Source: Hennigella sp045617465
Lineage (GTDB): Bacteria > Bacillota_I > Bacilli_A > Mycoplasmatales > Mycoplasmoidaceae
DNA length: 64,000 nucleotides
Reading direction: 5' to 3'
Assembly: GCA_045617465.1 (NCBI GenBank)
Contig: JAZLIQ010000002.1
Coordinates: 47,879 to 111,878 of the forward strand
In this document: piece after piece, positions 1 through 12,998 of the stretch
Numbering within the stretch: the first letter of the stretch is position 1
Layout of the letters: each line of letters begins with the position of its first letter
Notes under the pieces: generated by a model
What the model was told of the DNA's origin: nothing
Seen by the model: the letters and a program-made list of their open reading frames with translations, nothing else
Database searches by the model: none
Translations under genes and position numbers: made by a program

Positions 1-991
1 AATACTTCATTTCTGTTATATTTCCTAAATCGGTTACACCACCCGCATAATCACTTGCTCTTTTTCTTGTTCAAGTTCGACCCATACATTGTCATGTAAA
101 GTTTCCTTTGTGGGTCATATATCTCATACCATCCAAAGCAAAATCAACAACAATCTTTAATTTTTTATCATCTAGTGTATATTCATCAGTCTTATCAAAT
201 GCTGATGCTATCTTCGCAATCATTAAAGCGCCCTGTCTTCCATAACCACCTGTATAAAGCAATTGGTTATGTTGAAAATATGTACCATCAGATTGGAATC
301 CTTCTGGTGCATCTACCTTAATTTCTTTATAAAGATAATCTAACATTATTTGCATTTCATCTTTGTCTTGAACCAAACATGCAGATTTCATTGTTATATC
401 ACAAGCTCAAAATGTATTTGTGCCAGTGTATTTTGTTGTGGCTTCATTGTATTTCAATGAACCATGATGAATTCATTCCATTAACTTATCTTGTTGTGGT
501 CTAGTCAGTTTATGTTTTAAGAAAATTGCTAAATTACTTAAATCTCTCGGAACACCAATTTCATTGAATCACCAGTTTGAATTTTCATACTTATGACACA
601 ATCAATAGCAAGTTAATTTTTTTGCTATATCCATTAATTCATCATTATTATCTCTATCAGCAATCATTGCAATTTGCAATGTCCTAACAATATGTTGATG
701 GGCTGGTCAAATAGCTCTATCACCGTCTTCATAGTTAATGTTTCTAAACAAATATGTTTCACATGGTTCACCAAACATTTTGGTGTCAACCTCTTTAGCT
801 AGTTCGCTTTTGATTTGATCGGCTGTTTTACCATCATAATCATTAAGATTAACTGTTTCTTCCAACATTTGTTTATAAGAACTTAACAGAATATCAAATC
901 CTGATTGTTGTTGGCTACAGCTTACTGTAGCAGATAATGGGGCTACACAAGTTGTTGTAGCTAGTGGTATTAATAATCATTGTTTTTTCAT
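1..991 (-). CDS. Polysaccharide lyase family 8 lipoprotein (hyaluronate/chondroitin lyase-like), 3' end outside window
   Basis: About 330 residues are visible and the frame is still open at base 1. The N-terminus is a lipoprotein signal with a lipobox ending in Cys near residue 21 (ATVSC), so the enzyme is predicted to be anchored outside the cell. An NWWFNEIGVPR block near residues 138-148 matches the PL8 catalytic domain. Further on are an Asn at 192 in TGTN, His241 in DGTYFQH and Tyr250 in YTGGYG; the His-Tyr distance of nine equals that in streptococcal hyaluronate lyase. A GRTWTR block follows at 304-309, where the family has its two substrate-binding Arg. PL8 enzymes eliminate uronic-acid glycosaminoglycans such as hyaluronan. 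Exact substrate and C-terminal domains cannot be judged. Several TGA codons are read as Trp. Confidence 0.85.
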
Positions 992-1012
992 ATGTCTATA
1001 TTATAAAAAAAT

Positions 1013-1037
1013 AAAAACTAGGTATTACCTAGTTTTT
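1013..1037 (-). terminator. Rho-independent terminator after apt
   Basis: An 11-base perfect stem (AAAAACTAGGT / ACCTAGTTTTT) with a 3-base loop is followed on the minus strand by a T-rich run. It lies directly downstream of the apt stop codon and separates it from the lyase gene. Confidence 0.8.
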
Positions 1038-1039
1038 AA

Positions 1040-1576
1040 TTAAAGTTTAAGTAGGCTGTGAACCTTAATGCCCTTCTTTTCTAGTTTAGACGGGCCTTCA
1101 GGTAAATCTTCCAAATATCCTAATACTAGTAAGTGATTAGCTTTAGCTTTTAATTGATTCATCATTGTTTTAACTGCTAAAACGGTTCCACCAGTAGCAA
1201 CAACATCATCAACAATTAAAACTCTTGCTCCCGGTTTAACATCATACTTATGTATTTCAATAGTATCTTTACCATATTCTAAAGCGTAGCTTGCTGATAC
1301 TGTTCTACGTGGTAATTTACCTTTTTTTCTAACTGGAACAAAAGGCAAATTCAATGCTTCAGCTATAGGTAGAGCGAATCAGAAACCTCTAGATTCTAGT
1401 CCTACTACAACATCAAACTTTAGTCCTTTGATAGTCTTAAGCATTTCTTTAACAGTTAGCTTTAAGACTCTAGGTTTTGTAAAGATAGGAGTAATATCTT
1501 TGAAACTTATTCCTTTCTTAGGAAAGTCGGGAACAACTTTCATTGTGTTTTTAATTGTATTAAGATTCTTTGTCAT
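1040..1576 (-). CDS. apt: Adenine phosphoribosyltransferase
   Basis: A 178-residue protein, the normal length for Apt. It converts adenine plus PRPP to AMP in purine salvage in the cytoplasm. The start MTKNLNTIKNTMKVVPDFPKKGI and the block FKDITPIF are typical, and the PRPP-binding motif VLIVDDVVATGGT is intact near residue 125. One TGA codon (1379-1381) is read as Trp within the SRGFWF motif. The start codon overlaps the secDF stop as TAATG, so the two genes are translationally coupled in one minus-strand transcript that ends at the hairpin at 1013-1037. Mycoplasmas depend on purine salvage, so the gene is expected to be core. Confidence 0.95.
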
Positions 1577-4500
1577 TATTTAGCTCCTTGTGGTTTTTCT
1601 GTTGGTTTAGCAACAGGAATCTTTCTGGTAAACTTGTTGATACCTTCAATTCCTTGTTCATCAATATCATCGTAGTTTACTACTACTTTGTTCTTGTTCT
1701 TGATAACGAGTTTTTCAAGAGTGAAGTTTCTTACCTTCATGAATTGGTATAGTAAGAAGCTTAAAACAAATGGGGCTAATACTAGAGTAACAACTGCGCC
1801 AATTATTAATAAAGCAATAATTGAAATTAATGTTGAACCAGATGGTCCTGTTAATCCTAGCATTAGGATGAATGTTAGATAAGCAGCGGCTGTTGTTCAA
1901 ATATATGTTCAGTTGTTTGTTAATGCAACATTAACAATATATTTGAATTCTTCCTTGTTGTAAGCATCTTTTCTACTTCAAGATTCACTTGTGCTTCCAA
2001 GTAATCCCATGCAGTAAATTGTATTTACAACAACTATCAAGACAAATGCTAGAACTACAAATTGATCAAATTTAACTTGACAAATTGCACTAATACCCAA
2101 AGTAATTAATGGTAAACCAAATACTCCAGCTAGCATTGGAACAAATGAAATTCAGTTATATCTAATTGCTCCATATACACATGCAGCTGCAGAAGCAGCT
2201 AACACTGAAATTAGCGCAAAGTTTAGAATATCTTGGTTTGTGCTGCCAAAGATTGTTTGAACAAAGATCTTATCACCTATTGCTAATCCAGAAGCTGCAG
2301 ACATAGTTTGAACAGCCTGTTGAATAGCAGTTATGTTCATATTTGTATAGAAGTATCATAAACCAGATACATCATCATGATGATATGAACTATAAGTTAA
2401 ACCAGTAAATCATGGTTGACTTAACAATTCATCATCATACATAATTGCTATGCAATGAGATGAATGGAACATTGTTGAACTTGTATAACCAATTACAGAG
2501 AAAGCAATGATTCCGGCAATTAATAGACCACCAACTACTGCAACAGCAATTAATGCTCTCTTATTAGTTGCATCAATCTTTTTCTTACTCATTGAACTAT
2601 AGTAAGGAAGTTCAAGTTTTGTTGCATCCATCGAAGATGGAATTGCCATGTTACTTTGAGCTAACATTTCATTTGCAACATTGGATGCTTTACCAAAGAA
2701 CGATAACCTGTTGACCATTATTTTGTTATTGAAGAACAATCCATGTATGATTGCATTCAACAGGTAAACACACAAGAATATTGCAAATGCTCCAATAATT
2801 AGCACCAATCCCATAGGGTTTAGGCCTATTGGTGCAATATATGTAAAGCAAACACCAAAGATTAATGTGATAACACTAATATCTACTATAGGTAGTAATG
2901 ACTTTTTAAAAGTCTTACTAATAATCACTTGTGTATCTTCACGAGAGTTTAATCTACGTTTCATACGACCACAAATGGCTAGTGCTGCCATAAATCCTAC
3001 AACAGCCACTATAAATAGACCGAAGATCAATGACATGCTAATTGCAGTTGATCCAATAGTTGCAATTAATCCTGTCATAGATAGAGCAAACATTAGACAG
3101 ATTCAACTCATTACACCTGTTGTTCTATATAGACAAGCTAATAGAATTAATAAGGCGATCAAGAATATCAAGAATCCTAAACTTAGAATTCCTACAACTT
3201 GGTTTCCTCCAAATACTGATTCAGTGAATGAAGGAGCAATAAAGTTGTATCTAAAGTCATGACCAGTAAATCTAGCCATAACATCTTCAGCTCCTTTTTC
3301 TGCTTTAGATGAAATGTCACTAAAGTCAAATCCTGCAATAGCTCCATCATTGAAGCCGTATGTTATTTGGTTATTCAAATAACTTTGAGCTTCATCACTA
3401 GAAGATGCTTTATATCAATAGTATGAAATCTTAGGTTCTGTACCTTCAACATCATTCTTATAATCGTCAGTGATTTTGTCTGGCATGATGTCAGTAAAAT
3501 CATTCATTGTGACAATCTTTTCTACATACTTAGTTGTGAAGTTTAATTCATTTGTTCCAACTGTAGCTTGGTCAATGTAATTGAAGATATCAGCATTTTG
3601 AATGTTTTTGCTGTTATCATCATGGTCTTTAACTGATGCTAACTTATATGAATCGTCTGTTGATCCTCTTGGATCACCACGGAAGTTCTTAGTTTTATAT
3701 GTGTCAGCAAATGTAGAATAAGTAGTGTCATCATATATGTCTTTATATGAACTCTTTTCTTTGTTTTGCCATCAGTTAGCGATGTGGTAGTTTGCTTCGT
3801 TGTATAAACCTTGTAAGTTATTTACAATGTAAATTCTTGGTTCATTTCACTTACTAATTTCTTTATTTTCAGGGTCAGGGTCCTTTTCCTCTGAATAATC
3901 TTTAGCAGCTTTCAAGTTTTGATAAATTCTATTAAGTTGAGATTCTTCAACTTTGAAGACAACTCCAGGTTGTCCATCTTTATCATTGATAACTTTAGCT
4001 TTGTCTTCTTGAGAACCTACAGTTTTAGGAATTGTAAATAGTTGTCTGAAAGGAATTATTGTATATGTTGGTGCATCAGTTCCTGTAGGACTGTCAACAT
4101 TATATCAACGATATACTAATGTCTTTTCGTTTGAGTTAAATCCATTTAACCCAAAGAAAGATAAGTATGGATCATTATCAATCTTTTGTTCCTCTTCTTC
4201 TTTAGAAGTTGGGTGTTTCTTTTGAACCTTGTCAATTTCAAATTGAGCATTCAAATAACCAAAGTATTGATCTTCTTCCTTTACTTTTTCCTCTTTATAA
4301 AATTCATATGATACATCATATGATTTTTGTCCTCTATCTTTTAATCAACGAGATAGTTTTTCTGCACAATCAGCAATTATTGCTTCAGCTTGTTGTTCAG
4401 TTTGAAATTGTTTTTGATCATCTGCTAATAAAGCAGCAGGATCAATTTTTACTCTTCCTGAAACAGATTTAGTGAATTCTGCACTTTCAGTGTGATTTTT

Positions 4501-4635
4501 AGCAATTTGTCAAATACCAACACCTGAACCAGCAATGGTTCCGGCTGCTAGGATACTAGAGAAGGCTACTGAAAAAATTGAAGCACCTTTATTTTTTACG
4601 CTAAACTTCTTAGTGTTTTGGTTAGTATTTGCCAT
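1576..4635 (-). CDS. secDF: Fused SecD-SecF protein translocation membrane protein
   Basis: A 1019-residue membrane protein that assists SecYEG/SecA-driven protein export. Residues about 20-45 form the first membrane segment, followed by a large hydrophilic extracytoplasmic region of about 430 residues that is poor in recognisable motifs. A SecD-type membrane bundle lies near residues 476-640, including the STAISMSLIFGL stretch. A second SecF-type bundle starts near 697 and covers 800-960, ending in a short charged cytoplasmic tail. Many TGA codons are read as Trp, so short stop-to-stop reading would split it wrongly. The N-terminal half is much larger than in typical bacteria, as in other mycoplasma SecDF. 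Assignment rests on topology and the bundle sequences, not on strong catalytic motifs. Confidence 0.75.
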
Positions 4636-4641
4636 AGTTTC

Positions 4642-4661
4642 TTAATTATATACATAATTAA
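4642..4661. repeat. Inverted repeat in secDF/hisS divergent promoter region
   Basis: Perfect 8-base arms TTAATTAT and ATAATTAA with a 4-base spacer. It sits seven bases upstream of the secDF start, between the two divergent genes. It could be an operator or simply AT-rich symmetry. Confidence 0.4.
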
Positions 4662-4695
4662 ACTTTATTGTAAATATTTAATATATTTTTTAATT

Positions 4696-4721
4696 TATAA
4701 TAATTATTAATTTATTGGAGG
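4696..4721 (+). promoter_or_regulatory. hisS promoter -10 and ribosome binding site
   Basis: TATAAT at 4696-4701 is followed by a strong GGAGG at 4717-4721. The latter lies at the right distance for the ATG at 4727 and overlaps an in-frame TTG at 4715, which is why the ATG is preferred as the start. No T-box or long leader is present. Confidence 0.6.
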
Positions 4722-4726
4722 CAACA

Positions 4727-6016
4727 ATGAATTTAACAAAACCTCGTGGAACACAAGATTATATTTATGCATTAGAGCCAGAATTTGATATAGTTTGCGA
4801 AGCATGCAAACTAATTGCTAGATTAAATGGTTACTATCAAATTAAAACTCCTACCTTTGAATATAAGGAACTATTTATCAGAACTGTCGGAGACACTTCT
4901 GATATTGTTAATAAAGAGTTTTATGAATTTAAAGATAAGGGTGATCGTGACATGGTCTTAAGACCAGAACTTACTGCAAGTGTATGTCGTGCGGTAGTAG
5001 AGAACAAATTGCTACACCGTATGTCACACCCACTTAAATTCTTTTATATCGAACCTATGTATAGATATGAAAGACCACAAAGTGGTCGTCTACGTATGTT
5101 CCACCAATTTGGTGTTGAATGCATGGCTACCGATTCATACTATGATGATGTAGATATGATTTTATTAGCTACATCAATATTGGATGCATTTGGTCTAACA
5201 AATTATATTATTAAGATCAATAATATTTGTTCATCAGCAACACGTGCTAAATGAATAGATGCACTAAAGAAATATTTTGCAGATTACAAAGACCAACTAA
5301 CTGAAGATTCGGTTGCTAGACTTGATCGTAACCCTTTAAGAATCTTAGATGATAAGATTGATGGTAAAAAAGATTTTGTTAAGAATGCTCCTAAAATAAC
5401 TAAATTTGCAACAAAGGAAGAATTAGATTATTTTAAAAAAATAACTGATACATTAAATGAAATGCAAATCAAATATGTTATTGATGAAACATTAGTTAGA
5501 GGATTAGATTACTATTGTAATTTTATCTTTGAAATCGAATCTACTTCTGAATCATTAAAAGGACAACCAACTTTAGTTGGTGGTGGTAGATACGACACTA
5601 TGATTAAAGAATTAGGTGGCGATGATGCTAAATGTGTTGGTTTTGCTCTAGGAATCGAAAGATTACTAGTTGCTTTACAAGGTAACCCTGCTTTAAGAAA
5701 AGCAGTTGATGAATATAGACATGTAGATGTTGTTGTTGCTAACTTAGCGGAAGAAACAGGAATGATCAGTTCTATGATTTGTAAAATGCTAAGAATTGCA
5801 GGATTTAGTTGTACAACTAACCGTAACACAACTAAACTTGAAAAGCATTTTAAATATGCTGAAACTCAAAACGCTAAATATGTAATCATTGTTGGTCCTA
5901 AAGATGTGAAGAAACAAGTTGTACTTGTTAAGAACCAATTAACAATGAAACAAGACGAGGTTAGAGTAGACAAACTAGTTGACTACTTTGTCAAGAGAAA
6001 AGGTAAAGAAGAATAA
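4727..6016 (+). CDS. hisS: Histidyl-tRNA synthetase
   Basis: A 429-residue class II aminoacyl-tRNA synthetase that charges tRNA-His. Motif 1 is in the N-terminal PRGTQDY region. Motif 2 is in MYRYERPQSGRLRMFHQFGVE. The histidine-binding blocks LVRGLDYY and GGGRYD are clear, and motif 3 is GFALGIERL. A C-terminal anticodon-binding domain follows from about residue 325. The TGA at 5252-5254 encodes Trp. It is the first gene of a two-gene unit with aspS, one base apart, an arrangement common in Firmicutes and Mollicutes. Confidence 0.96.
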
Positions 6017-6017
6017 T

Positions 6018-7751
6018 ATGAAAAAGCTATATTGTGGTCATGTTAATGAAAAATTCATTAACCAAGACGTAACCATTAAAGGTTGAGTTAAAAGAATAAG
6101 AAAGATGGGTTCCATCACTTTCTTAGATATAGCTGATCGTTATGGTTTAGTTCAAGTTATCGTTGATGAAACCATCAATTTAGATGGTTTAACTAGAGAA
6201 TCTGTTGTTATGGTTAAAGGTTTAGTTGTTGCTAGAAAAACACCAAACGACAAACTTAAAACTGGAAAAATAGAAATTAAGTGTTCTGATCTAAAGATTT
6301 TATCTTTAGCTAAGACCACTCCAATGATTGTTGAAGATGTAACTGACGCCTTAGAAGATATCAGATTACAACACCGATATCTAGATTTAAGAAGAGATGC
6401 TGTTAGAAACAAAATTATCTTTAGATCTAAGTTTATTAATGAGCTTAGAAGTTATTTAATCAAACAAGATTTTGTTGATGTTGAAACACCTTGTCTTGCT
6501 AAACCTACACCTGAAGGTGCAAGAGACTATATTGTACCAACTAGAAATGCTCCTAATGCTTTTTGAGCATTGCCTCAAAGTCCACAAATCTTTAAACAAT
6601 TATTAATGGTCGCTGGATTCTTAAAATATTTCCAAATTGCAAAATGTTTTAGAGATGAAGACTTAAGAGCTGATCGTCAACCTGAATTTACACAACTAGA
6701 CATGGAAATGTCTTTCATAGAAGAAAAAGACATTATGCGTGTTGTAGAAAAGTTGTTTAAACATGCTATTAAAAAGACATTAAACATCGAAGTCAAAACA
6801 CCATTTAAAGTAATGGAATATGACGAATGTATGAACTTCTATGGTGTAGATAAACCAGACCTTAGATATGATCTAAAATTAGCGGATTTATCTCAATATT
6901 TTACTGGTACACAATTCCAAATTTTCTCTAAAATTTTAGCTGAAAAAGGTGTTGTAAAGGGTTTTGCAATTAATGATAAAATTGTTGATAAAAACAACTT
7001 TTCAACAATCCAAAAATTTGCAACAGACAAAGGCTTACAAATCGCTTACTTAACATTTAAAGATGGTAAGAAAGTTGATGGTTCTATTGCTAAAGTCATC
7101 GAAGATGAAAAAGCAAACAATGCCTTTGCAAGTTTCGGTTTCAAAACAGGAACTTTAATTCTTTGTGCAGGTAAATTGGAAAAAGTAAATGACACATTAG
7201 GTGCCGCTAGAATTGCATGTAATAATATTTACAAACTAGCAAATCCAGATGAATTAGCATTCACATGAGTTATTAACTGACCATTATTTGAATATGATGA
7301 AGAAACTGGTAAGTATGCTGCTGCACACCACCCATTTACTTCACCAGCAAAGAAAAGTCTAAAAGACTTTGATACAAACAAAGCTAAAGCTCGTGCTAGA
7401 GCTTATGATATAGTTCTTAATGGTTATGAAATTGGTGGTGGTTCTATAAGAATCACTAACACTGAAGTGCAAAAACGTATGTTCAATGCTATTGGTTTAA
7501 CTGAACAACAAGCTAAAGCTAAATTTGGTTACTTACTAAATGCATTTGAATATGGTGTACCACCACATGGTGGTATCGCCATCGGATTAGATCGTTTCAT
7601 CATGATTTTAACTAAAGCAGAAACTATCCGTGATGTTATTGCTTTCCCTAAAAACTCACATGGAATTGATTTAATGTTAGATGCTCCATCTTCAGCATCA
7701 GCTGAAGGGTTAGACGAGCTTTTCCTACAAGTTGTTGAACCTAAAAAGTAA
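6018..7751 (+). CDS. aspS: Aspartyl-tRNA synthetase
   Basis: A 577-residue class II synthetase that charges tRNA-Asp. The N-terminal OB-fold for the anticodon covers about residues 1-100 (GWVKRIRKMGSITFLDIADR). Next come the catalytic blocks IRLQHRYLDLRR and FVDVETPCLAKPTPEGARD, then motif 2 in FRDEDLRADRQPEFTQLDME. The bacterial GAD insertion domain covers roughly residues 285-420. Motif 3 is GGIAIGLDRFIMIL near the end. The start codon follows the hisS stop by one base, so translation is probably coupled. Four TGA codons are read as Trp. Confidence 0.96.
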
Positions 7752-7760
7752 ACATGAAAA

Positions 7761-7790
7761 TAAAAGCATAAATGCTTTTATTTTTTATTT
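7761..7790 (+). terminator. Terminator after hisS-aspS
   Basis: Stem TAAAAGCAT / ATGCTTTTA with a two-base loop followed by a T-rich run, immediately downstream of the aspS stop. Confidence 0.75.
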
Positions 7791-7835
7791 TTGACTTTTT
7801 TAATATAGTATATATATAGATACATATCTACTATT

Positions 7836-10800
7836 ATGAAGAACCTAATTTTAAATGTTATTCGTTCTTTCAAAAGAAACAAAATATCAATCCTTGGATT
7901 GATCTTTTTACTTTTCTTTGGTTTAGGTGTCTTCTGTACTATGTCTAATACAACAGCTAACATTACCAATGAATATACATCGTTAGCTAATCGTGGTAAA
8001 CTTCATGACTTTACTGCTTCTGAACTTTATGAAGTAGGTTCTGCTGTTTACACACCTTACACTAAAGGTGTAAGTTATGTGTGTGATGGACAAACTCCTG
8101 CATCATATTCAGACTTCATCAAATATGATGACATTTCCACAACTAACATAAGTTCATCTGATTTATATGGTGTTGAAGGTTTGGGTATTAGAGAAATGAC
8201 ATATTATATCCCTGTTCCAGAACAACAAGTGAATAGAGATGGTGATGGTAATTATATCTATACTAGAGATTACCACATCAAACTAAGTGCAACACAATCT
8301 TCCGGTCTTTACCAAAAGTTTGCTGAATCTAAACCTGATAGCAAATATGTTGACTTTATTTTTCAAATAAGCCAAAAGTTTGAAGCAGAAGACCCTCGAT
8401 CTGAAGCTTATCAAGACCTTCTAGATGAATGGTCTTCATTAGATGCTTCCGATTTAGAAACACTTGCTACCATCAATATCTTTAGTCGTGATTATGAAAA
8501 GTTTATTGATTTCTTAACGCAACAAAGTCAAAACACTTTCTCTGCAATGACTACAACAGATACACCTCTAGCGATGTATCTTGAACAAAAATATAAAGAT
8601 GAACTTGACTACCGTTTCTTTAAATCTGTTAACGTAACAGCAACAAAAGATAACATCTTCTATAAGATTATTGATTCTAACCCAGAAGATACCATTGATA
8701 CAATGGTACTATTTGAAGATCCGGTTGGTAGATATGGAAACCAACTATATTCAACAACTTCTTGGTCTCCATACAAATCAGACATTAGTTTTGTAAATAC
8801 ACAAAACGAACCAGTAACACCTGGTGATTCAATTGAAACTGGTGTGTTAGGAACAAAATTGTTTGTTCCTAGAGATTTTAATGATGTTGCTCAAACACCT
8901 TTATACACTCATGAACAATTACTAGAATGAACAAATTATGATGCAAAATATGTTTATGCACAAATTTTGCAAATACGTTTCAAGAGAATGTTAGCTGGAG
9001 ATGTTTCCATATCTTCTTCACTAGATAGTTTAGTTAAAACATTAGCTGCTACAGATTTAGATGCGCCTCACTATGCTTTGTCAGTTCTACAAGTTCCTCC
9101 TGGTACTACTGGTGAAATTTACAAAGCATATGATACTTATCTAGTTGATTGGTATCGTGGTGGTGGAGAATCAATTACCATTAGTGCTAATGGTAATGTG
9201 GTCTTTACATGAGTTGGTTTAGGTGGTACACCTCAAACTTGTACAATCTCTAACTGGACTTCAAGATTCTCAATTGTTAACCCACAACACTTAGAAAAGA
9301 ACAATAAGAGAGTTCTTGATCCATCTGTTCTAAATAACTTTGCTCCATATAGAGAATGATATCGTGCAACATATGGTGGCTATCCAGCAGGTGAGATTAA
9401 TCAAGTTCTTGCTGCTAATTGATTTAATAGCTTAACACAAAACCAATTTGCATTCTGAATCAATCCAAATACAAAAGAAGCATGATCACAAATGTCTTAT
9501 GACATTCCTGGTCAAGAAGAACCTCTTATTATTAAAAGAGGAACTGGTTCTGGACAATGAAATGGTATTAGTTCTGAATTCTTAGCTGATTGTGGTGGTT
9601 ACAACCAAATTATTTGAGGTTGTGGTCTAACTCCAGACTTCATGTATCCGGTTGTTGATATTTCAAGACCAACACCAAATACAGCAACTGAATGTCTAGT
9701 TTATTGTAATACTGCTGGTTACCAAAGCATTAAATTAGCTTTTATTAACTCAACAGTAGAAGAATATCTTCTAGCTAGATTTAAAGCAAACGTTAATACT
9801 AATAGACGGCAAGAGATTTTAGATGATGTTAATGAATGAGCAACAAACAACATGATCTTCCCAGATAATGTTAAATGTGCTTACTTTGCTAATGATATGA
9901 ATGACTTACTAAACTGTGCAGGTTTTAGAGTTGCTTATATCCCTAACCTAGTTAATGTTATTAGAATAGTTTCTATCATTCTATGTTCATTCATAGGCAT
10001 TTTGTGTTTAGTAATTTGTTTCGTAATTATTAAACGTTATGTAGAAAATAACAGAGTTAACATTGGTATTATGCGTGCTAATGGTATAAAGAAATGAAAG
10101 ATTGGAGTTTCTTTATTACCATTTGCTCTGTTCCCTGCTTTAGTTGGTGGTATAGCCGCCTACTTTACAGGATTGGGATTACAGGCTGGAGCATTATCGT
10201 TGTTTAGTAATTATTGGATGCTACCAACACCTTTGATCAAGTTCAGTTGGATTCCGTTCTTGGGCTGTATCTTCTTACCGTTCTTAGTGTTTGCTTTCAT
10301 TTGTTTCATTACAACACTAATTGTTTTAAGAGTTAATTCTGTTGAATTAATGAAACCGGGTTCTGAATTTAAAACAAATAGTTTCTCAAGAATTGCTAAG
10401 AAACCATTTAAGCACTTTGGTGTTATGACGAGATTTAGAGTTGCTCTTGCTTTTAACTCAATAAGTAGGTTATTAATGTTAGCAGCTATGAGTTGTTTAA
10501 CAATGTCATCGCTTGTCTTTGCATTTACAACATTTGATAAGTTAAATGCTTCACGTGTAACCAACTCAACACAATTTGATTACAACTTTAATGTTCAATT
10601 GACTACACCAACAACATCCGGTGGTCCATATATCACATATGATTATGCACAACCACAACCAGATGTTGAAGGAAAAATAAAAGGATTGGGTTGAACAGAT
10701 CCATCTCAATATTACTTTAATGTTTCTTGAGATACAACAGCTGATGCTTATTCTGAATATCCATGACACACAGAACAAGGCAAAACTGGATTTAGTGAAT

Positions 10801-12989
10801 TAACTAAATGGTATTCATACAATAGTATGATAGATCCTATCCTTCCGTTAGTTCAGGAAGATTACATAAAAACAATTGGTAGCAATGGTAACTTAATGTT
10901 ACCAACAATGAGCGATGCACAAGGTCAGATAAAAGATTTGATGTATCTTCAAAATAAGGCTTCAGCTAGACTAACACTAGATTACAACATCGGTGTTCCT
11001 GGTATTGCCGCTTCTAACCCATGAGAAATAGCATTGTCATTGATGCCAGCTAACTCACGTAACTTAGCTGCTGATTCATTTAATAACATTATTAATAGAG
11101 TTGGTCGATTAACATCTAATTATAGAGATGAAGAAAACCCAGACAACAACGGTGCTGTTGCTAAATTTATTGATAATGCTAAAGCATCAGGATTTGAAGT
11201 TTCTGATACTGGGGTTATTTTGGATCCTTATGATGACGAATCTAGAAATAAAATTCACATGGCCGCGAATGCGTCTGGTAAGTGATTCCTCTTAGGATAT
11301 CATGAAGGATTAGACTATATTGTTGATCCTTCTTACTACTATCCTGTTTATCCTGCATTCTTTACTTATAATGCTGATGCTGATACATATTCTTTAAATA
11401 AAGATATGTTGGTTGTTGGATATCTATTCTCATCTTTCAATGTTGATTATTTAAGTTTATTAACAACTATTTATACAGATGAAGAATTGGTTAAGATGGA
11501 ATATCCTATATCATATGGTATTGTTCCATTAAATTGAGATTGAACACCAGATGTAAAGAAAGATGAGACTTATACATACATTACTGGTTTCTTTAAAGAA
11601 ATCTCTAATGGTCATTCTGTAGATGAAAGTTCAGAATCTACAATTGAAGGTATTATCAAAGATTCTCAATTTATTAAATTAACAGATAAACGTGGAAACA
11701 ACTTAAATGACTGATTATTTGATGAAAGCTATTTAAATAGCTTACACATTGATGAAAAAATTAATCCAATTGTAGCTAATGCTTATGCTGCTCATAAATA
11801 TGGATTAAAAATTGGTGATCAAATCAAGGTTGATGTAACTAACATGGCTGATAGATATGAACAAAATATTGAGCCAGCATCATCAAATGATGATTCCAAT
11901 GTTGCAATATTTAAAGTGATTGGTGTTTCTCAAGGAACCAATGGTGAAGCATTCTATACAACTCAAGAAATAGCAAATAACATTTTAGGTTTACCAAATG
12001 GTAAGAGTTGAAATAAAACTCACAAATATATGATGTGATCTGATAGTAATGATTGAGGAGAACAAGAAGATCTAACCCCAACAACTATTCCTTCACTAAT
12101 TGACTTGGCTGGAGATGAACAAACAACAATCTACAGCTTTGCTGACAGCACCTTTGAACAAGAACCTATCATCACTCATGGTGCGCCATTAAGTGAAGTG
12201 CCTGTTCCTATTGGATTTAATGGTATCTATACAGAAAATAAAACCGGTAAACCAATTACTGCTGGTCTATCCTTATATTCATATACTGGAATGTACCCTG
12301 GTGCTTCAGTATATCAATCTCAAAGCAACAATAAGTTCACAGAAATTTTAAGTTATGGTGTCAACTTATCTATTGCTAACATAATGATAGGTTGAAACAA
12401 CCCAGAAGCATTCCAAATGAATGCTAAATACTTATCAGGTGATATTGATTTAACAACATATCGTGGTTTCATTGAAAACACATTCATTAAGAATATGGTC
12501 CGTGTATTTGGAACTACAACAATGATTACTGCTATCTGTGGTGCAATGGATGTTGCAGCAAGTGATTTAATTTACAACAACTTAATATCAACATTTGATT
12601 TGGCTCAAACATCAATAATGTCTATCATTATTCCAATTACTATTATCATTGTTGCTATTATCTCTAACTTAATCATCAATGATTCTAAGAGAATGGCCGC
12701 AATGCTAAAAGCATTAGGTTATTCAGACATTAAGAACTTAATGTCTATCCTTGCTCTATTTGTCCCAACAATTGTAATCGGTTTAGCATTAGCCGTACCA
12801 TTATCATTTGGGTTGACATTAGGATATCAATCAATTATCTTTAACACTGCTAACATCTTAGTAGATGTCACCCAAAAATGATGGTACTACATAGCAAGTA
12901 TTGGTGGTATTGGTCTAATCCTAGTCGGTACATATGCAATAGGATATGTATCTCTCAAGAGAGATAGACTAGTAGACCAAATTAAGTAG
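7836..12989 (+). CDS. Very large FtsX-type ABC transporter permease
   Basis: A single 1717-residue frame once TGA is read as Trp. One membrane segment near residues 17-40 is followed by an extracytoplasmic domain of about 650 residues. Then comes an FtsX-like group of membrane segments (about 705-900) with the cytoplasmic loop NIGIMRANGIKK. A second large extracytoplasmic domain (about 900-1580) and a second FtsX-like C-terminal group with MAAMLKALGYSDIK complete the protein. This is the double-FtsX layout of MacB/LolCE-type and bacitracin-export-type permeases, greatly enlarged as in other mycoplasmas. It is followed by its ATPase gene nine bases downstream. Cargo is unknown: lipoproteins, peptides or surface components are possible. 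No obvious ribosome binding site precedes the ATG. Confidence 0.85.
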
Positions 12990-12998
12990 GAGAGAGTT

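Noticed and set aside
1570..1900. Small plus-strand open frames opposite apt/secDF
   Set aside because: They are antisense to a well-supported membrane protein and have no motifs or start signals of their own.
1576..4635. Apparent string of short broken genes in secDF, the large permease, secA and others
   Set aside because: All breaks are TGA codons in one frame. Reading TGA as Trp gives complete proteins with family motifs across the breaks, so they are not pseudogenes.
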